Shown here: positions 42,014 through 49,122 of the stretch, one piece after another | Numbering within the stretch: position 1 is the stretch's first letter | Layout: every line of letters begins with the position of its first letter | The notes under the pieces: generated by a model | The model's input: only the letters and a program-made list of their open reading frames with translations | Database searches by the model: none | What the model was told of the DNA's origin: nothing | Assembly (NCBI GenBank): GCA_965284315.1 | Contig: OZ260072.1 | Coordinates: 806,001-870,000 of the forward strand | DNA length: 64,000 nt | Direction: 5' to 3' | DNA from: PCRC01 sp017848435 | Lineage (GTDB): Bacteria; Pseudomonadota; Gammaproteobacteria; Burkholderiales; Burkholderiaceae_C | Translations under genes and position numbers: made by a program

Positions 42014-42678
42014 GCCTCACCTCGAATGAAAAGGGCCATCGCGGCGGCGGTCAGTTCGTCGAGCGACGCGCCCTTGCGCGCATCGAACCACTGCGCCGAC
42101 CAGTTCAGCGCGCCAAAGATCAGCAACCGTGAGAGCTTGACGTCGGCTTTGAGTTGGCCGCTGGCGTGCAAGGCCTGCAGCACCGGCGTCCACGGCGCTT
42201 CGTATTCGCTTTGCAGCGTGGCCAGCAACGTGCGCTGGCGTGGCGTGATCGAGCGCGCCTCGTACAGCATCACCGGGATGAAGTCGCTGCCCGGCCCGAC
42301 CAATATGTCGAAGTGGTTGCGGATCAGCACCGCCAGCAAACCGGCTGCGGACTGGCCACCCTGCGCGGCTGTTTGAAGCACCTTGGCCTGCTGCGCAATG
42401 GCGGAGCGCATGCCCTCGTCCATCACCGCGTAGAGCAGCACCCCCTTGCTTTTGAAGTGGTAGAACGGCGAGCCGCTCTGCATGCCCACGGCAGCGGCAA
42501 TGTCGCGGGTGCTGGTGGCGTCAAACCCTTTGCGGCGAAACAGCCGGGCCGCCGAGGTGATGAGTTCCTGCCGGCGGTTGCCGTCGTCGCGCTCGTCCAC
42601 CGTCTTGCGGGGCCGGCCGCGCGGGCGTTTTTCTGCGGGGGTGGTTTCGGCGACAGCAGGGTCCATGCCGCGAACCAT
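42010..42678 (-). CDS. TetR family regulator of the terpene-like operon
   Basis: This 222-residue regulator has an N-terminal HTH (ELITSAARLFRRKGFDATSTRDIAAAVGMQSGSPFYHFKSKG) preceded by an AT-hook-like RPRGRPRK, and a helical ligand domain. It is the first gene of a nine-gene operon and overlaps the SDR gene by 4 bp, so it almost certainly controls its own operon. A second ATG at 42666 (MDPAV) may be the real start, because the first ATG lies inside a probable -10 box (TATGGT). The likely operator is the palindrome at 42691-42722. Confidence 0.88.
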   Translation of the reverse strand: MVRGMDPAVAETTPAEKRPRGRPRKTVDERDDGNRRQELITSAARLFRRKGFDATSTRDIAAAVGMQSGSPFYHFKSKGVLLYAVMDEGMRSAIAQQAKVLQTAAQGGQSAAGLLAVLIRNHFDILVGPGSDFIPVMLYEARSITPRQRTLLATLQSEYEAPWTPVLQALHASGQLKADVKLSRLLIFGALNWSAQWFDARKGASLDELTAAAMALFIRGEA

Positions 42679-42722
42679 ACCAAAAGCGCTTATTTATAGC
42701 AAGCAAATGCTTGGTATAAATA
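42674..42722 (-). promoter_or_regulatory. Promoter and 32-bp palindromic operator of the TetR-led operon
   Basis: Minus-strand -35 TTGCTA (42702-42697) and -10 TATGGT (42679-42674) are separated by 17 bp. Overlapping the -35 is a near-perfect palindrome: tatttatagcaagca (42691-42705) and tgcttggtataaata (42708-42722), 14 of 15 positions paired around aa. The position is ideal for repression by the adjacent TetR protein. Part of it (tatttatagcaagc) recurs at 54287-54300 at the end of repeat copy D, so it may derive from the repeat family. Confidence 0.65.
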
Positions 42723-42736
42723 GTTGGCGCTGCCGC

Positions 42737-43939
42737 TCACCCCGGTTTGGTCAGGTAGACGTAGAGCCCGGCCACGGGCTGTTGCTGGTCTTGCCGCAGC
42801 GGGGCGGTCACCGTGGCCAGCACGCGGAAGCCATGTGCCTCGGCCAGTTGCCGCACATGGTTTTCCGAGTGGGCGTAGCGCAGGCTGGGCAGAAGCTGCA
42901 TGTCGCCCGCGTCGGTGAGCAGTTCCACGGTGAAGCAGAACACACCGCCCGGCGCCAGGATGTGCGCCACGCCGTCAAACACCGGGCCGAGGGCACCGAT
43001 GTAGATGAACACGTCGGCGGCCAGCACCAGGTCGTCGTGGCGGCCACTGGCCAGCAGGTCGGTGGCGGCGTCGGCCTGAACCAGGTCGGTGTAGACACCC
43101 AGGGTTTTCGCCTTGGCGAGCATGCCAGCCGACACGTCGAGCCCGTCCACCCGGTCGGCCAGGGGGTGTACCAGCGGGCCACACAGGCCGGTGCCGCAAC
43201 CCAGATCGAGCGCCGAGCGGAAACGCCGCGGCGCCACACGGGCCAGGTGCGCCACCAGCAGGGTGTGCCCCTGGTAGCCCAGCAGGTCCACCAGGTGGTG
43301 CTGGAACTCGTCGGCGTAGTCGTCAAACAGGAACTGCACGTAGCCGCGCGGCGCGGTGGGTGGCGCCGCGCCGCCACGCACCGAAGCCAGGAAGTACTGG
43401 TGCACCTGCGCGTCGGCCCCCAGCGCGATGGCCCGCTCAAAGCAGGTGGCGGCCTCTTCCAGGCGGTGCACCTCGCGCAGCAGCGTGCCTTTGTGGCTCC
43501 AGGCGTCGGCATGGTCGGGGCCGAAGTGGGTGGCCTGGTTGAAAGCGGTCAGCGCTTCTTCGGCCCGGTTCATGCGCACCAGCAACTGGCCGCGCTGCAG
43601 CCACACGCCGGGCCGGGCCGCGTCGATGGCCAACGCGCGGTCGCAGCAAGCCAGCGCTTCGACCGGGTGGGCCAGCCGTTCGTGGGCCATGGCCAGGTGG
43701 GCCCATGCCTCCAGGTTGTCTGGCTCGGCGGCGGTCGCCTGTTCCAGCAGCGGCAGCGCTTCGGCCGCTTTGCCCAAACGCACGCGGCTGACGCCGAGGT
43801 TGGTCAGCAGCGAGGGGCGGCCAGGCGCCAGCACCAGCGCGGCGGCAAAACACCCCTCGGCCTGCGCGAGGCGGCCCGCTTCAAAATGGCCCACGCCGTC
43901 GTGAAACAGGTCTCGGGCTTGGTCCAGAACAGGGGACAT
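42737..43939 (-). CDS. TPR-repeat SAM-dependent methyltransferase
   Basis: This 400-residue protein has five or so tetratricopeptide repeats in residues 1-185 (FEAGRLAQAEGCFAAALVLAPG, EALPLLEQATAAEPDNLEAWAHLAMAHERLAH, and so on). A class I methyltransferase domain follows, with the SAM loop ALDLGCGTGLCGPL near residue 245, VDGLDVSAGMLAKAK and DDLVLAADVFIYIG. This fits COG4976-like predicted TPR methyltransferases. The target, probably a protein bound by the repeats, is unknown. It stands alone: repeat copy C lies upstream and the TetR operon downstream. Confidence 0.85.
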   Translation of the reverse strand: MSPVLDQARDLFHDGVGHFEAGRLAQAEGCFAAALVLAPGRPSLLTNLGVSRVRLGKAAEALPLLEQATAAEPDNLEAWAHLAMAHERLAHPVEALACCDRALAIDAARPGVWLQRGQLLVRMNRAEEALTAFNQATHFGPDHADAWSHKGTLLREVHRLEEAATCFERAIALGADAQVHQYFLASVRGGAAPPTAPRGYVQFLFDDYADEFQHHLVDLLGYQGHTLLVAHLARVAPRRFRSALDLGCGTGLCGPLVHPLADRVDGLDVSAGMLAKAKTLGVYTDLVQADAATDLLASGRHDDLVLAADVFIYIGALGPVFDGVAHILAPGGVFCFTVELLTDAGDMQLLPSLRYAHSENHVRQLAEAHGFRVLATVTAPLRQDQQQPVAGLYVYLTKPG

Positions 43940-43953
43940 GGGTGCTTGTATTT

Positions 43954-44023
43954 GCTATTGAATGTATAGCTATATCACAAGATTTCACTAAGGCTTGAGG
44001 CCGATTTGGCTTGAAATTCTGCC
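43954..44023 (+). repeat. Dispersed repeat, copy C
   Basis: Starts gctattgaatgtatagctat, with a clean terminal hairpin gctat-N7-atagc, then atcacaagatttcactaagg and cttgaggccgatttggcttg, ending aaattctgcc. It is the best-preserved copy beside D. It lies in the promoter region of the TPR methyltransferase gene and downstream of the hydratase gene's tandem repeats. Confidence 0.8.
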
Positions 44024-44065
44024 CTGAAAGCCCCGCCACGCGTGTTTTTGCCCTGCCAGCCGCCT

Positions 44066-44257
44066 CAGACCTTGCTGAAGTCGGGCTTGCGCTTTTGGCG
44101 AAAGCGCCATGCCCGCTGCGCGGTCGGCCTGCGGCCCGCCCACCTTCAGACCTTGCTGAAGTCGGGCTTGCGCTTTTGGCGAAAGCGCCATGCCCGCTGC
44201 GCGGTCGGCCTGCGGCCCGCCCACCTTCAGACCTTGCTGAAGTCGGGCTTGCGCTTT
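44066..44257 (-). repeat. 81-bp tandem repeat covering the 3' end of an enoyl-CoA hydratase gene
   Basis: Two full identical units, 44066-44146 and 44147-44227, plus a third partial unit from 44228 to about 44257 that lies in the hydratase coding end. Each unit holds the last codons and stop of the gene (minus strand reading KRKPDFSKV-stop in the genuine copy) followed by about 50 bp of downstream DNA. The period is 81 bp, a multiple of three, so one off-frame reading gives 27-residue peptide repeats, but I see no sign that it is translated. The near identity suggests recent origin. Confidence 0.9.
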
Positions 44258-44991
44258 TCCATGAAGGCGATGAAGGCTTCGCGGGCGGCGTGTTCGGTCA
44301 GCATGCGGCCAAACACACTGGCCTCTTCGGTCATCTGTTTGGACACCTGCGAGGCCTGGCCCAGGCGCATCAGGCGCTTGGTTTCGATCAGCGAACTCAG
44401 CGGCTTGGTGGCGAGCTTGCGGGCCTGTTGCTGCGCCAGCGCGTTCACTTCCGAAGGCGGCACGATGCGGTTGACCAGGCCCATTTCCATCGCCGCTTCG
44501 ACCTTGAAGGGTTCGCCAAGCAGCAGCACTTCGGCCGCGCGCTGGTAGCCCATCAGCTTGGGGGCGAGCAGGCTGGCGCCGGCTTCGGGCACCAGGCCGA
44601 GGTTGACGAACGGCATCGCGAACGCGGCGTTGTCACCGGCGTAGACCAGGTCGCAGTGGAACAGCATGGTGGTGCCAATGCCGACCGCCGGGCCGGCCAC
44701 GGCGGCAATCACCGGCTTGGCCAGCGTGCTGATGCCGCGCAGGAAGTGGAACACCGGCGCGTCTTCGGTGGCGGGCGGGTTGTTCAGGAAGTCAGCAATG
44801 TCGTTGCCGGCGGAGAAGATGGTCTCGTGGCCCTGGATCACCAGCACACGCACCTCGTCGTTGGTGCTGGCTTCGTGGATGGCCAGCGCCATGGCCGCGT
44901 ACATCGCGGCGGTGAGGGAGTTTTTCTTGTCGACCCGGTTCAGCGTCAGGGTCATGACGCCAGCGTCAACGTGGGTGAGGATTTCGCTCAT
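44227..44991 (-). CDS. Enoyl-CoA hydratase
   Basis: This 254-residue crotonase-family enzyme has the oxyanion loops FSAGNDIADFL and AGPAVGIGTTMLFHCDLVYAG. The region MPFVNLGLVPEAGASLLAPKLMG carries the Glu of the second catalytic position (PEAGAS); the first position is less clear, so it may be an isomerase-like hydratase. It is last in the beta-oxidation operon and its 3' end has been tandemly duplicated downstream (44066-44227). It starts MSEILTHVDAGVMTLTLNR. Alternative role: an AtuE-like hydratase for the neighbouring operon. Confidence 0.88.
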   Translation of the reverse strand: MSEILTHVDAGVMTLTLNRVDKKNSLTAAMYAAMALAIHEASTNDEVRVLVIQGHETIFSAGNDIADFLNNPPATEDAPVFHFLRGISTLAKPVIAAVAGPAVGIGTTMLFHCDLVYAGDNAAFAMPFVNLGLVPEAGASLLAPKLMGYQRAAEVLLLGEPFKVEAAMEMGLVNRIVPPSEVNALAQQQARKLATKPLSSLIETKRLMRLGQASQVSKQMTEEASVFGRMLTEHAAREAFIAFMEKRKPDFSKV

Positions 44992-45038
44992 GGGGTCTTT
45001 CGGTCAAATCGGGAAATCGGGCGGAAAAAGAAACAGTA

Positions 45039-45632
45039 TCAGGCCAACAGCGCTTCGCGCACAAAGTCCAACCGGTCCTGGCCCCAGAACATCTGGTCGC
45101 CGACAAAGCTGGTGGGCGCACCGAACACGCCACGGGCCACGGCGGCCTCGGTGGCGGCTTTCAGCGCGTCTTTCACTTCCTGCTCTTGCGACAAGGCCAG
45201 CAGCGCGGCGGCGTCAAAGCCGGCGCGGGTCAGCACCTCGGCCACGACCGCCGGGTCGTTGAGGTTGTGGTTGTCGACCCAGATCGCCCGGTAGATGGTG
45301 TCCATGTACTCGGCGAAACGCGGGGCGGTGCGCAGCTGCAGGGCGATGGCGATGCGCATCAACGTGGTGGTGATGATGGGGAAGTTGCTGTTCAGCACCA
45401 GCGGCACGCCGTAGCGGCGGGCGAAGCGGCCGAAGTCGGTGAACACATAGGTGCCTTTGGGCAGCACGGCGATCGGCGGCCGGTTGCCGGTGGCCTGGAA
45501 CACACCGCCCAGCAGCATGGGCTTGTAGACCACCGTGGCGCCGGTCTCGGCGCTGAGCTTGGGCAACTGGGTGTGGGCCAAATAGGCCGCGGGGCTGCCG
45601 AAATCGAAGTAGAACTCGAGGGTTTTGGCCAT
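45039..45632 (-). CDS. 2-hydroxychromene-2-carboxylate isomerase family protein (DsbA-like fold)
   Basis: This 197-residue thioredoxin-fold protein starts TLEFYFDFGSPAAYLAHTQLP. The FGSP serine replaces the redox cysteine of DsbA, as in glutathione-dependent HCCA isomerases of aromatic degradation and kappa-class GSTs. GVFGAPTSFVGDQMFWGQDRLDFV is the family C-terminus. No naphthalene genes are near, so the natural substrate is probably another compound handled by this beta-oxidation operon. It lies 19 bp after the SDR and 47 bp before the hydratase. Confidence 0.88.
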   Translation of the reverse strand: MAKTLEFYFDFGSPAAYLAHTQLPKLSAETGATVVYKPMLLGGVFQATGNRPPIAVLPKGTYVFTDFGRFARRYGVPLVLNSNFPIITTTLMRIAIALQLRTAPRFAEYMDTIYRAIWVDNHNLNDPAVVAEVLTRAGFDAAALLALSQEQEVKDALKAATEAAVARGVFGAPTSFVGDQMFWGQDRLDFVREALLA

Positions 45633-45651
45633 GGTGTCTCCGGTGGGTCTT

Positions 45652-46392
45652 CTAGAAGGTTTCCATCCACGGCCGCAGGTCCATCTCGTGGGTCCAGGCG
45701 TCGCGCGGCTGGGTGTGCAGCATCCAGTAATTTTCAGCGATGTGGTCGGGGTTGAGGATGCCGTCCTTGTCTTTCAGCGCGTAGGTGGCCGGGAACAGGG
45801 TGCGGATGAACTCGGTGTCGATGGCACCGTCGATGAGGGTGTGGGCCACGTGGATGCCCTGCGGCCCCAGCTCACGCGCCATGCTTTGCGCCAGCGCGCG
45901 CAGTGCCATCTTGGCACCAGAGAACGCCGAGAAGCCCGCCGCACCGCGGGTGGAGGCGGTGGCACCGGTAAAGAGGATGGTGCCGCGTTCGCGCGCCACC
46001 ATGCGTTTGGCCACCTCGCGGCCATAGAGAAAACCGCCAAAGGCCGCCATCTCCCAGATCTTGAAATAGCGCCGCGCGGTTTCTTCCATCACCGGGGTGC
46101 GCACGTTGGCGCCGATGTTGAACACCAGGGCCTCGATGGGACCGATGGTGGCCTCGACCTGCTCGACCAGCGCCACCACCGCTTCTTCCTTGCGCGCGTC
46201 GGAACCGAAGCCATGGGCGGTGCCGCCGTCGGCCTTGATCTGGTCGAGCAAGGGCTGCAGCTTCGCGGCATCGCGCCGCACCGCGCAGACCGTGAGGCCG
46301 CCGCGTGCAAAGCGCCGTGCGATGGCGCCACCGGTGGCGTCGCCAGCACCGACGATGAGCGCCACGCCCTGGGCGGGTGCCGTCATGCCCAT
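45652..46392 (-). CDS. SDR family oxidoreductase
   Basis: This 246-residue short-chain dehydrogenase has an NAD(P) loop GVALIVGAGDATGGAIARRFA and VFNIGANVRT in place of NNAG. The active-site stretch is FTGATASTRGAAGFSAFSGAKMAL, where the usual Tyr of YxxxK is Phe or Ser (SAFSGAK keeps the Lys), so catalysis may differ from the classical SDR mechanism. The first of two close ATGs was chosen for the AAGGGG 5 bp upstream. It belongs to the beta-oxidation operon, 55 bp after the thioesterase gene. Confidence 0.85.
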   Translation of the reverse strand: MGMTAPAQGVALIVGAGDATGGAIARRFARGGLTVCAVRRDAAKLQPLLDQIKADGGTAHGFGSDARKEEAVVALVEQVEATIGPIEALVFNIGANVRTPVMEETARRYFKIWEMAAFGGFLYGREVAKRMVARERGTILFTGATASTRGAAGFSAFSGAKMALRALAQSMARELGPQGIHVAHTLIDGAIDTEFIRTLFPATYALKDKDGILNPDHIAENYWMLHTQPRDAWTHEMDLRPWMETF

Positions 46393-46447
46393 ACGGCCCC
46401 TTCGGGCGGCAGCGACGACACAACAGTGCAGAGCGTGCGGGCCATAC

Positions 46448-47269
46448 TCACTCCTTGTAGTAAACGATCTGGTGGGTGGTGACCAGCAGCCCACCGCTCT
46501 TGCTCCACAGCTGGGCCGTCTGGTCGTAAAAACCATTGGTGAAGGCCTGCGCCTGGGCCTGGCCCAGCACCCAGTCGTCGCCACAGGCGGCCAGCTGTGC
46601 GCTGCCCGCATGGTAGTAAACGGTGATGGACACGGTGCCGGCAGGAACCGGCTTGGCACGGCGCAGCCAGGCACGGGGGTAGAACATGTCGGCCTTGGCG
46701 GTGATGCTCAGGAAGTCGAGCGCGCGCGGAGGCTGGTCGCGCACCCAGAGCTGGCTCAGGCTGTCTTCGCCGCTGCCGTCCCACTGCGCAGGAACGCCAC
46801 CGCGCACTGGCCGCATGTCGAAACGGCGCAGCCACTCGACAGAAAAGTTCATCGCAACCGGCGCCACTGTTTCGGCCGCAGGCACGGCCGGCATCGGTGC
46901 GTCGTTTTGGCTCCAGGTGCTGCGGCGCGCGGCGGTCACGGCGGTGGCGGTGATCACCACCTCTTCCGCGCCATCGCTGCCCGTCTGAACCAGTTCCACC
47001 GTCCAGTGCTGGGTGGACCGGTTGGTCCGCACCGGGCGCGACCGCACCGCAAAAGCGCCCGGCTGCAGGGCTGCGGCGTAGTTCACCGTCAGCGACAGCG
47101 GTTCGCCCAGCAAAGCAGGGTGCAACAGCACCGCCTGGAGCAGCGTGGCCGCCGTGCTGCCACCGAACGGCCCCACCATGTTCCAGTAAGCGGGGCTGGT
47201 GGTGCCAAGGTAGTCGCCCTCGGCCTGCGCGGTGAGGGCCAGCGCTTGGTCAAATACGTGCAGAGTCAT
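46448..47269 (-). CDS. Acyl-CoA thioesterase, TesB-like double hotdog
   Basis: This 273-residue protein has two tandem hotdog folds. The first contains NMVGPFGGSTAATLLQAVL and PLSLTVNYAAALQPGAFAV, the second LDFLSITAKADMFYPRAWLRRA and ITVYYHAGSAQL. It matches the 4HBT_3 group of TesB-like thioesterases. It should hydrolyse medium or long acyl-CoA inside the beta-oxidation operon, perhaps as an overflow valve. It lies 64 bp after the thiolase gene and 55 bp before the SDR. Confidence 0.85.
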   Translation of the reverse strand: MTLHVFDQALALTAQAEGDYLGTTSPAYWNMVGPFGGSTAATLLQAVLLHPALLGEPLSLTVNYAAALQPGAFAVRSRPVRTNRSTQHWTVELVQTGSDGAEEVVITATAVTAARRSTWSQNDAPMPAVPAAETVAPVAMNFSVEWLRRFDMRPVRGGVPAQWDGSGEDSLSQLWVRDQPPRALDFLSITAKADMFYPRAWLRRAKPVPAGTVSITVYYHAGSAQLAACGDDWVLGQAQAQAFTNGFYDQTAQLWSKSGGLLVTTHQIVYYKE

Positions 47270-47333
47270 GCACCCAAGTGTGCCGGGTTTCGATTGTCTG
47301 CACAGCCGCGCGGGTGACTGCCTCGACCCGCCG

Positions 47334-48530
47334 CTAAACGCGTTCGAAGATGCCTGCGGCGCCTTGGCCCATGCCCACACACATCGTGACCATGCCGTAT
47401 TTCTTGTTGTGCCGCCGCAGCGCATGCACCACGGTGGCCGCACGGATCGCGCCGGTGGCCCCCAGCGGATGGCCCAGCGCAATCGCGCCGCCCATGGGGT
47501 TGACCTTGCTCGGGTCCAGCCCCAGGCTGTTGATGACGGCCAGAGATTGCGCCGCAAACGCTTCGTTCAGCTCGAACCAGTCGATGTCGTCCTGCTTCAG
47601 GCCAGCGTAGCGCAGCGCAGCGGGAATCGCCTCGATGGGGCCGATGCCCATGATGTGGGGCGGCACGCCCTTGGAGGCGTAGCTCACGAAGCGCGCCAAA
47701 GGCGTCAGGCCGAAACGCTTGACCGCGTCGCCGCTGGCCAGGATCAGCGCACCGGCACCGTCCGACGTTTGCGAGCTGTTGCCGGCGGTGACCGAACCAC
47801 GGGCCGCAAACACCGCACGCAGCTTGGCCAGGCCTTCGACCGTGGTGTCGGGCCGGGCGCCCTCGTCCAGGCTCACAGTGCGGGTGGTGGTGGTGACTTC
47901 GCCGGTGTCCAGATTCGGCGTGCGCTCGGTCACCTCGAAGGGCGTGATCTCGTCGGTGAACTCGCCGGCCTTCATCGCGGCAATCGCCTTCATGTGCGAG
48001 CGGTAGGCGAACTCGTCCTGCGCCTCGCGGCTGACCTTCCACTGGTTGGCCACCTTCTCGGCGGTCAGGCCCATGCCATAGGCGATGCCGATGTTCTCGT
48101 CGTTGCCGAACATGGCGGGCGACAGCGACGGCGAGTTGCCGCTCATGGGCACCAGGCTCATGCTTTCCACGCCGGCGGCCACCATCACGTCGGCCTCGCC
48201 CACGCGGATGCGGTCGGCCGCCATCTGCACCGCCGACACGCCGGAAGCGCAGAAGCGGTTGACAGTGATGCCGCCCACGCTGGTGGGCAGGCCGGCCAGC
48301 ACCGCGCCGATGCGGGCGATGTTCAGGCCCTGTGGGCCCTCGGGAATGGCACAGCCGCAAACGATGTCTTCGATCGCCTTGGGGTCCAGCGTCGGCACCT
48401 GGGTCAGGGCCGACTGCAGCGCACGCACCAGCAGGTCGTCGGGCCGCACGTTGCGGAAGGCGCCTCGGTGCGAGCGGCCGATGGGCGTGCGCGTGGCGGC
48501 AACGATGTAGGCGTCTTGCACTTGTTTCAT
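47334..48530 (-). CDS. fadA: Acetyl-CoA C-acyltransferase (thiolase)
   Basis: This 398-residue thiolase carries out the last beta-oxidation step, releasing acetyl-CoA. The nucleophilic cysteine is in NRFCASGVSAVQMA, with NEAFAAQ, the GHPLGATGA histidine and the C-terminal cysteine in MVTMCVGMGQGAAG, all intact. It starts MKQVQDAYIVAATRTPIGRSH. It lies 37 bp after the DUF4442 gene within the operon that also has the fused dehydrogenase/hydratase and the acyl-CoA dehydrogenase. Confidence 0.92.
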   Translation of the reverse strand: MKQVQDAYIVAATRTPIGRSHRGAFRNVRPDDLLVRALQSALTQVPTLDPKAIEDIVCGCAIPEGPQGLNIARIGAVLAGLPTSVGGITVNRFCASGVSAVQMAADRIRVGEADVMVAAGVESMSLVPMSGNSPSLSPAMFGNDENIGIAYGMGLTAEKVANQWKVSREAQDEFAYRSHMKAIAAMKAGEFTDEITPFEVTERTPNLDTGEVTTTTRTVSLDEGARPDTTVEGLAKLRAVFAARGSVTAGNSSQTSDGAGALILASGDAVKRFGLTPLARFVSYASKGVPPHIMGIGPIEAIPAALRYAGLKQDDIDWFELNEAFAAQSLAVINSLGLDPSKVNPMGGAIALGHPLGATGAIRAATVVHALRRHNKKYGMVTMCVGMGQGAAGIFERV

Positions 48531-48567
48531 GGAGTCACTCCTTTGGGATTCTGGAAAGGCGCCGGGC

Positions 48568-49104
48568 TCAGGCCGGGACGCGGGTGGGCTGGGGCGCGGC
48601 CGACTTGGTCGACGGCACCCAGGCCCAGATGAATTCACACACGATGGGCTGTTCGCCCGAGGCGTCGGTCACGGTCACCGGGACCACCACCTCGCCCTTG
48701 TCCTGCGACTGCATCAGCGCGCGCTGCGGCGCGCTCAGGTGCGCCACCGCCCGCATGTCGCCCTGGGTGCGGCGCTTGAACTGCACGCTGAGCGCCTTGG
48801 CCAGCGGCAGGCAGTCGTCGCGCACGTTCATGCCCACCACCATGCCGGTGGCGGTTTCCGCCAGCAGCGTCATGGCCGCGGCATGCACGCCCTGGATGTG
48901 GTTTTGCACCCGGCGCCGGTTGGCGATGGCGATCTCCACCTTCTCCAGGGTCATCACCACAAAGTCCAGGCCGGCCGTGCCGGTGAAGGGCACGGCGCGG
49001 CGCAAGGCCAGGTTGCGCAAGCGCCGGCGCAGCGGCGCGGGCAGCTTGTCCAGCCGGGCCAGCTGGCGCGCCAGGCGGTTGGGACGGGGGGTAGCGTCAG
49101 CCAT
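48568..49104 (-). CDS. DUF4442 hotdog-fold protein (probable thioesterase)
   Basis: This 178-residue hotdog-like protein matches DUF4442: VPFTGTAGLDFVVMTLEKVEIAIANRRRVQNHIQGVHAAAMTLLAE, then VQFKRRTQGDMRA. The HIQGVHAAA segment is where the PaaI-type catalytic site would be. No reaction is proven for the family. It is the second thioesterase-like gene of the operon, between the multifunctional FadB-type gene (18 bp) and thiolase (37 bp). Confidence 0.82.
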   Translation of the reverse strand: MADATPRPNRLARQLARLDKLPAPLRRRLRNLALRRAVPFTGTAGLDFVVMTLEKVEIAIANRRRVQNHIQGVHAAAMTLLAETATGMVVGMNVRDDCLPLAKALSVQFKRRTQGDMRAVAHLSAPQRALMQSQDKGEVVVPVTVTDASGEQPIVCEFIWAWVPSTKSAAPQPTRVPA

Positions 49105-49122
49105 GGTGGGCGTGTGGCGGCG

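Noticed and set aside
43988..44224. Small open frame with 27-residue peptide repeats
   Set aside because: It arises because the 81-bp tandem duplication is divisible by three. It has no ribosome site, and the repeated DNA is a copied gene end.
44066..44257. Possible CRISPR array
   Set aside because: The units are directly adjacent with no unique spacers, and the repeat derives from an enoyl-CoA hydratase gene end.
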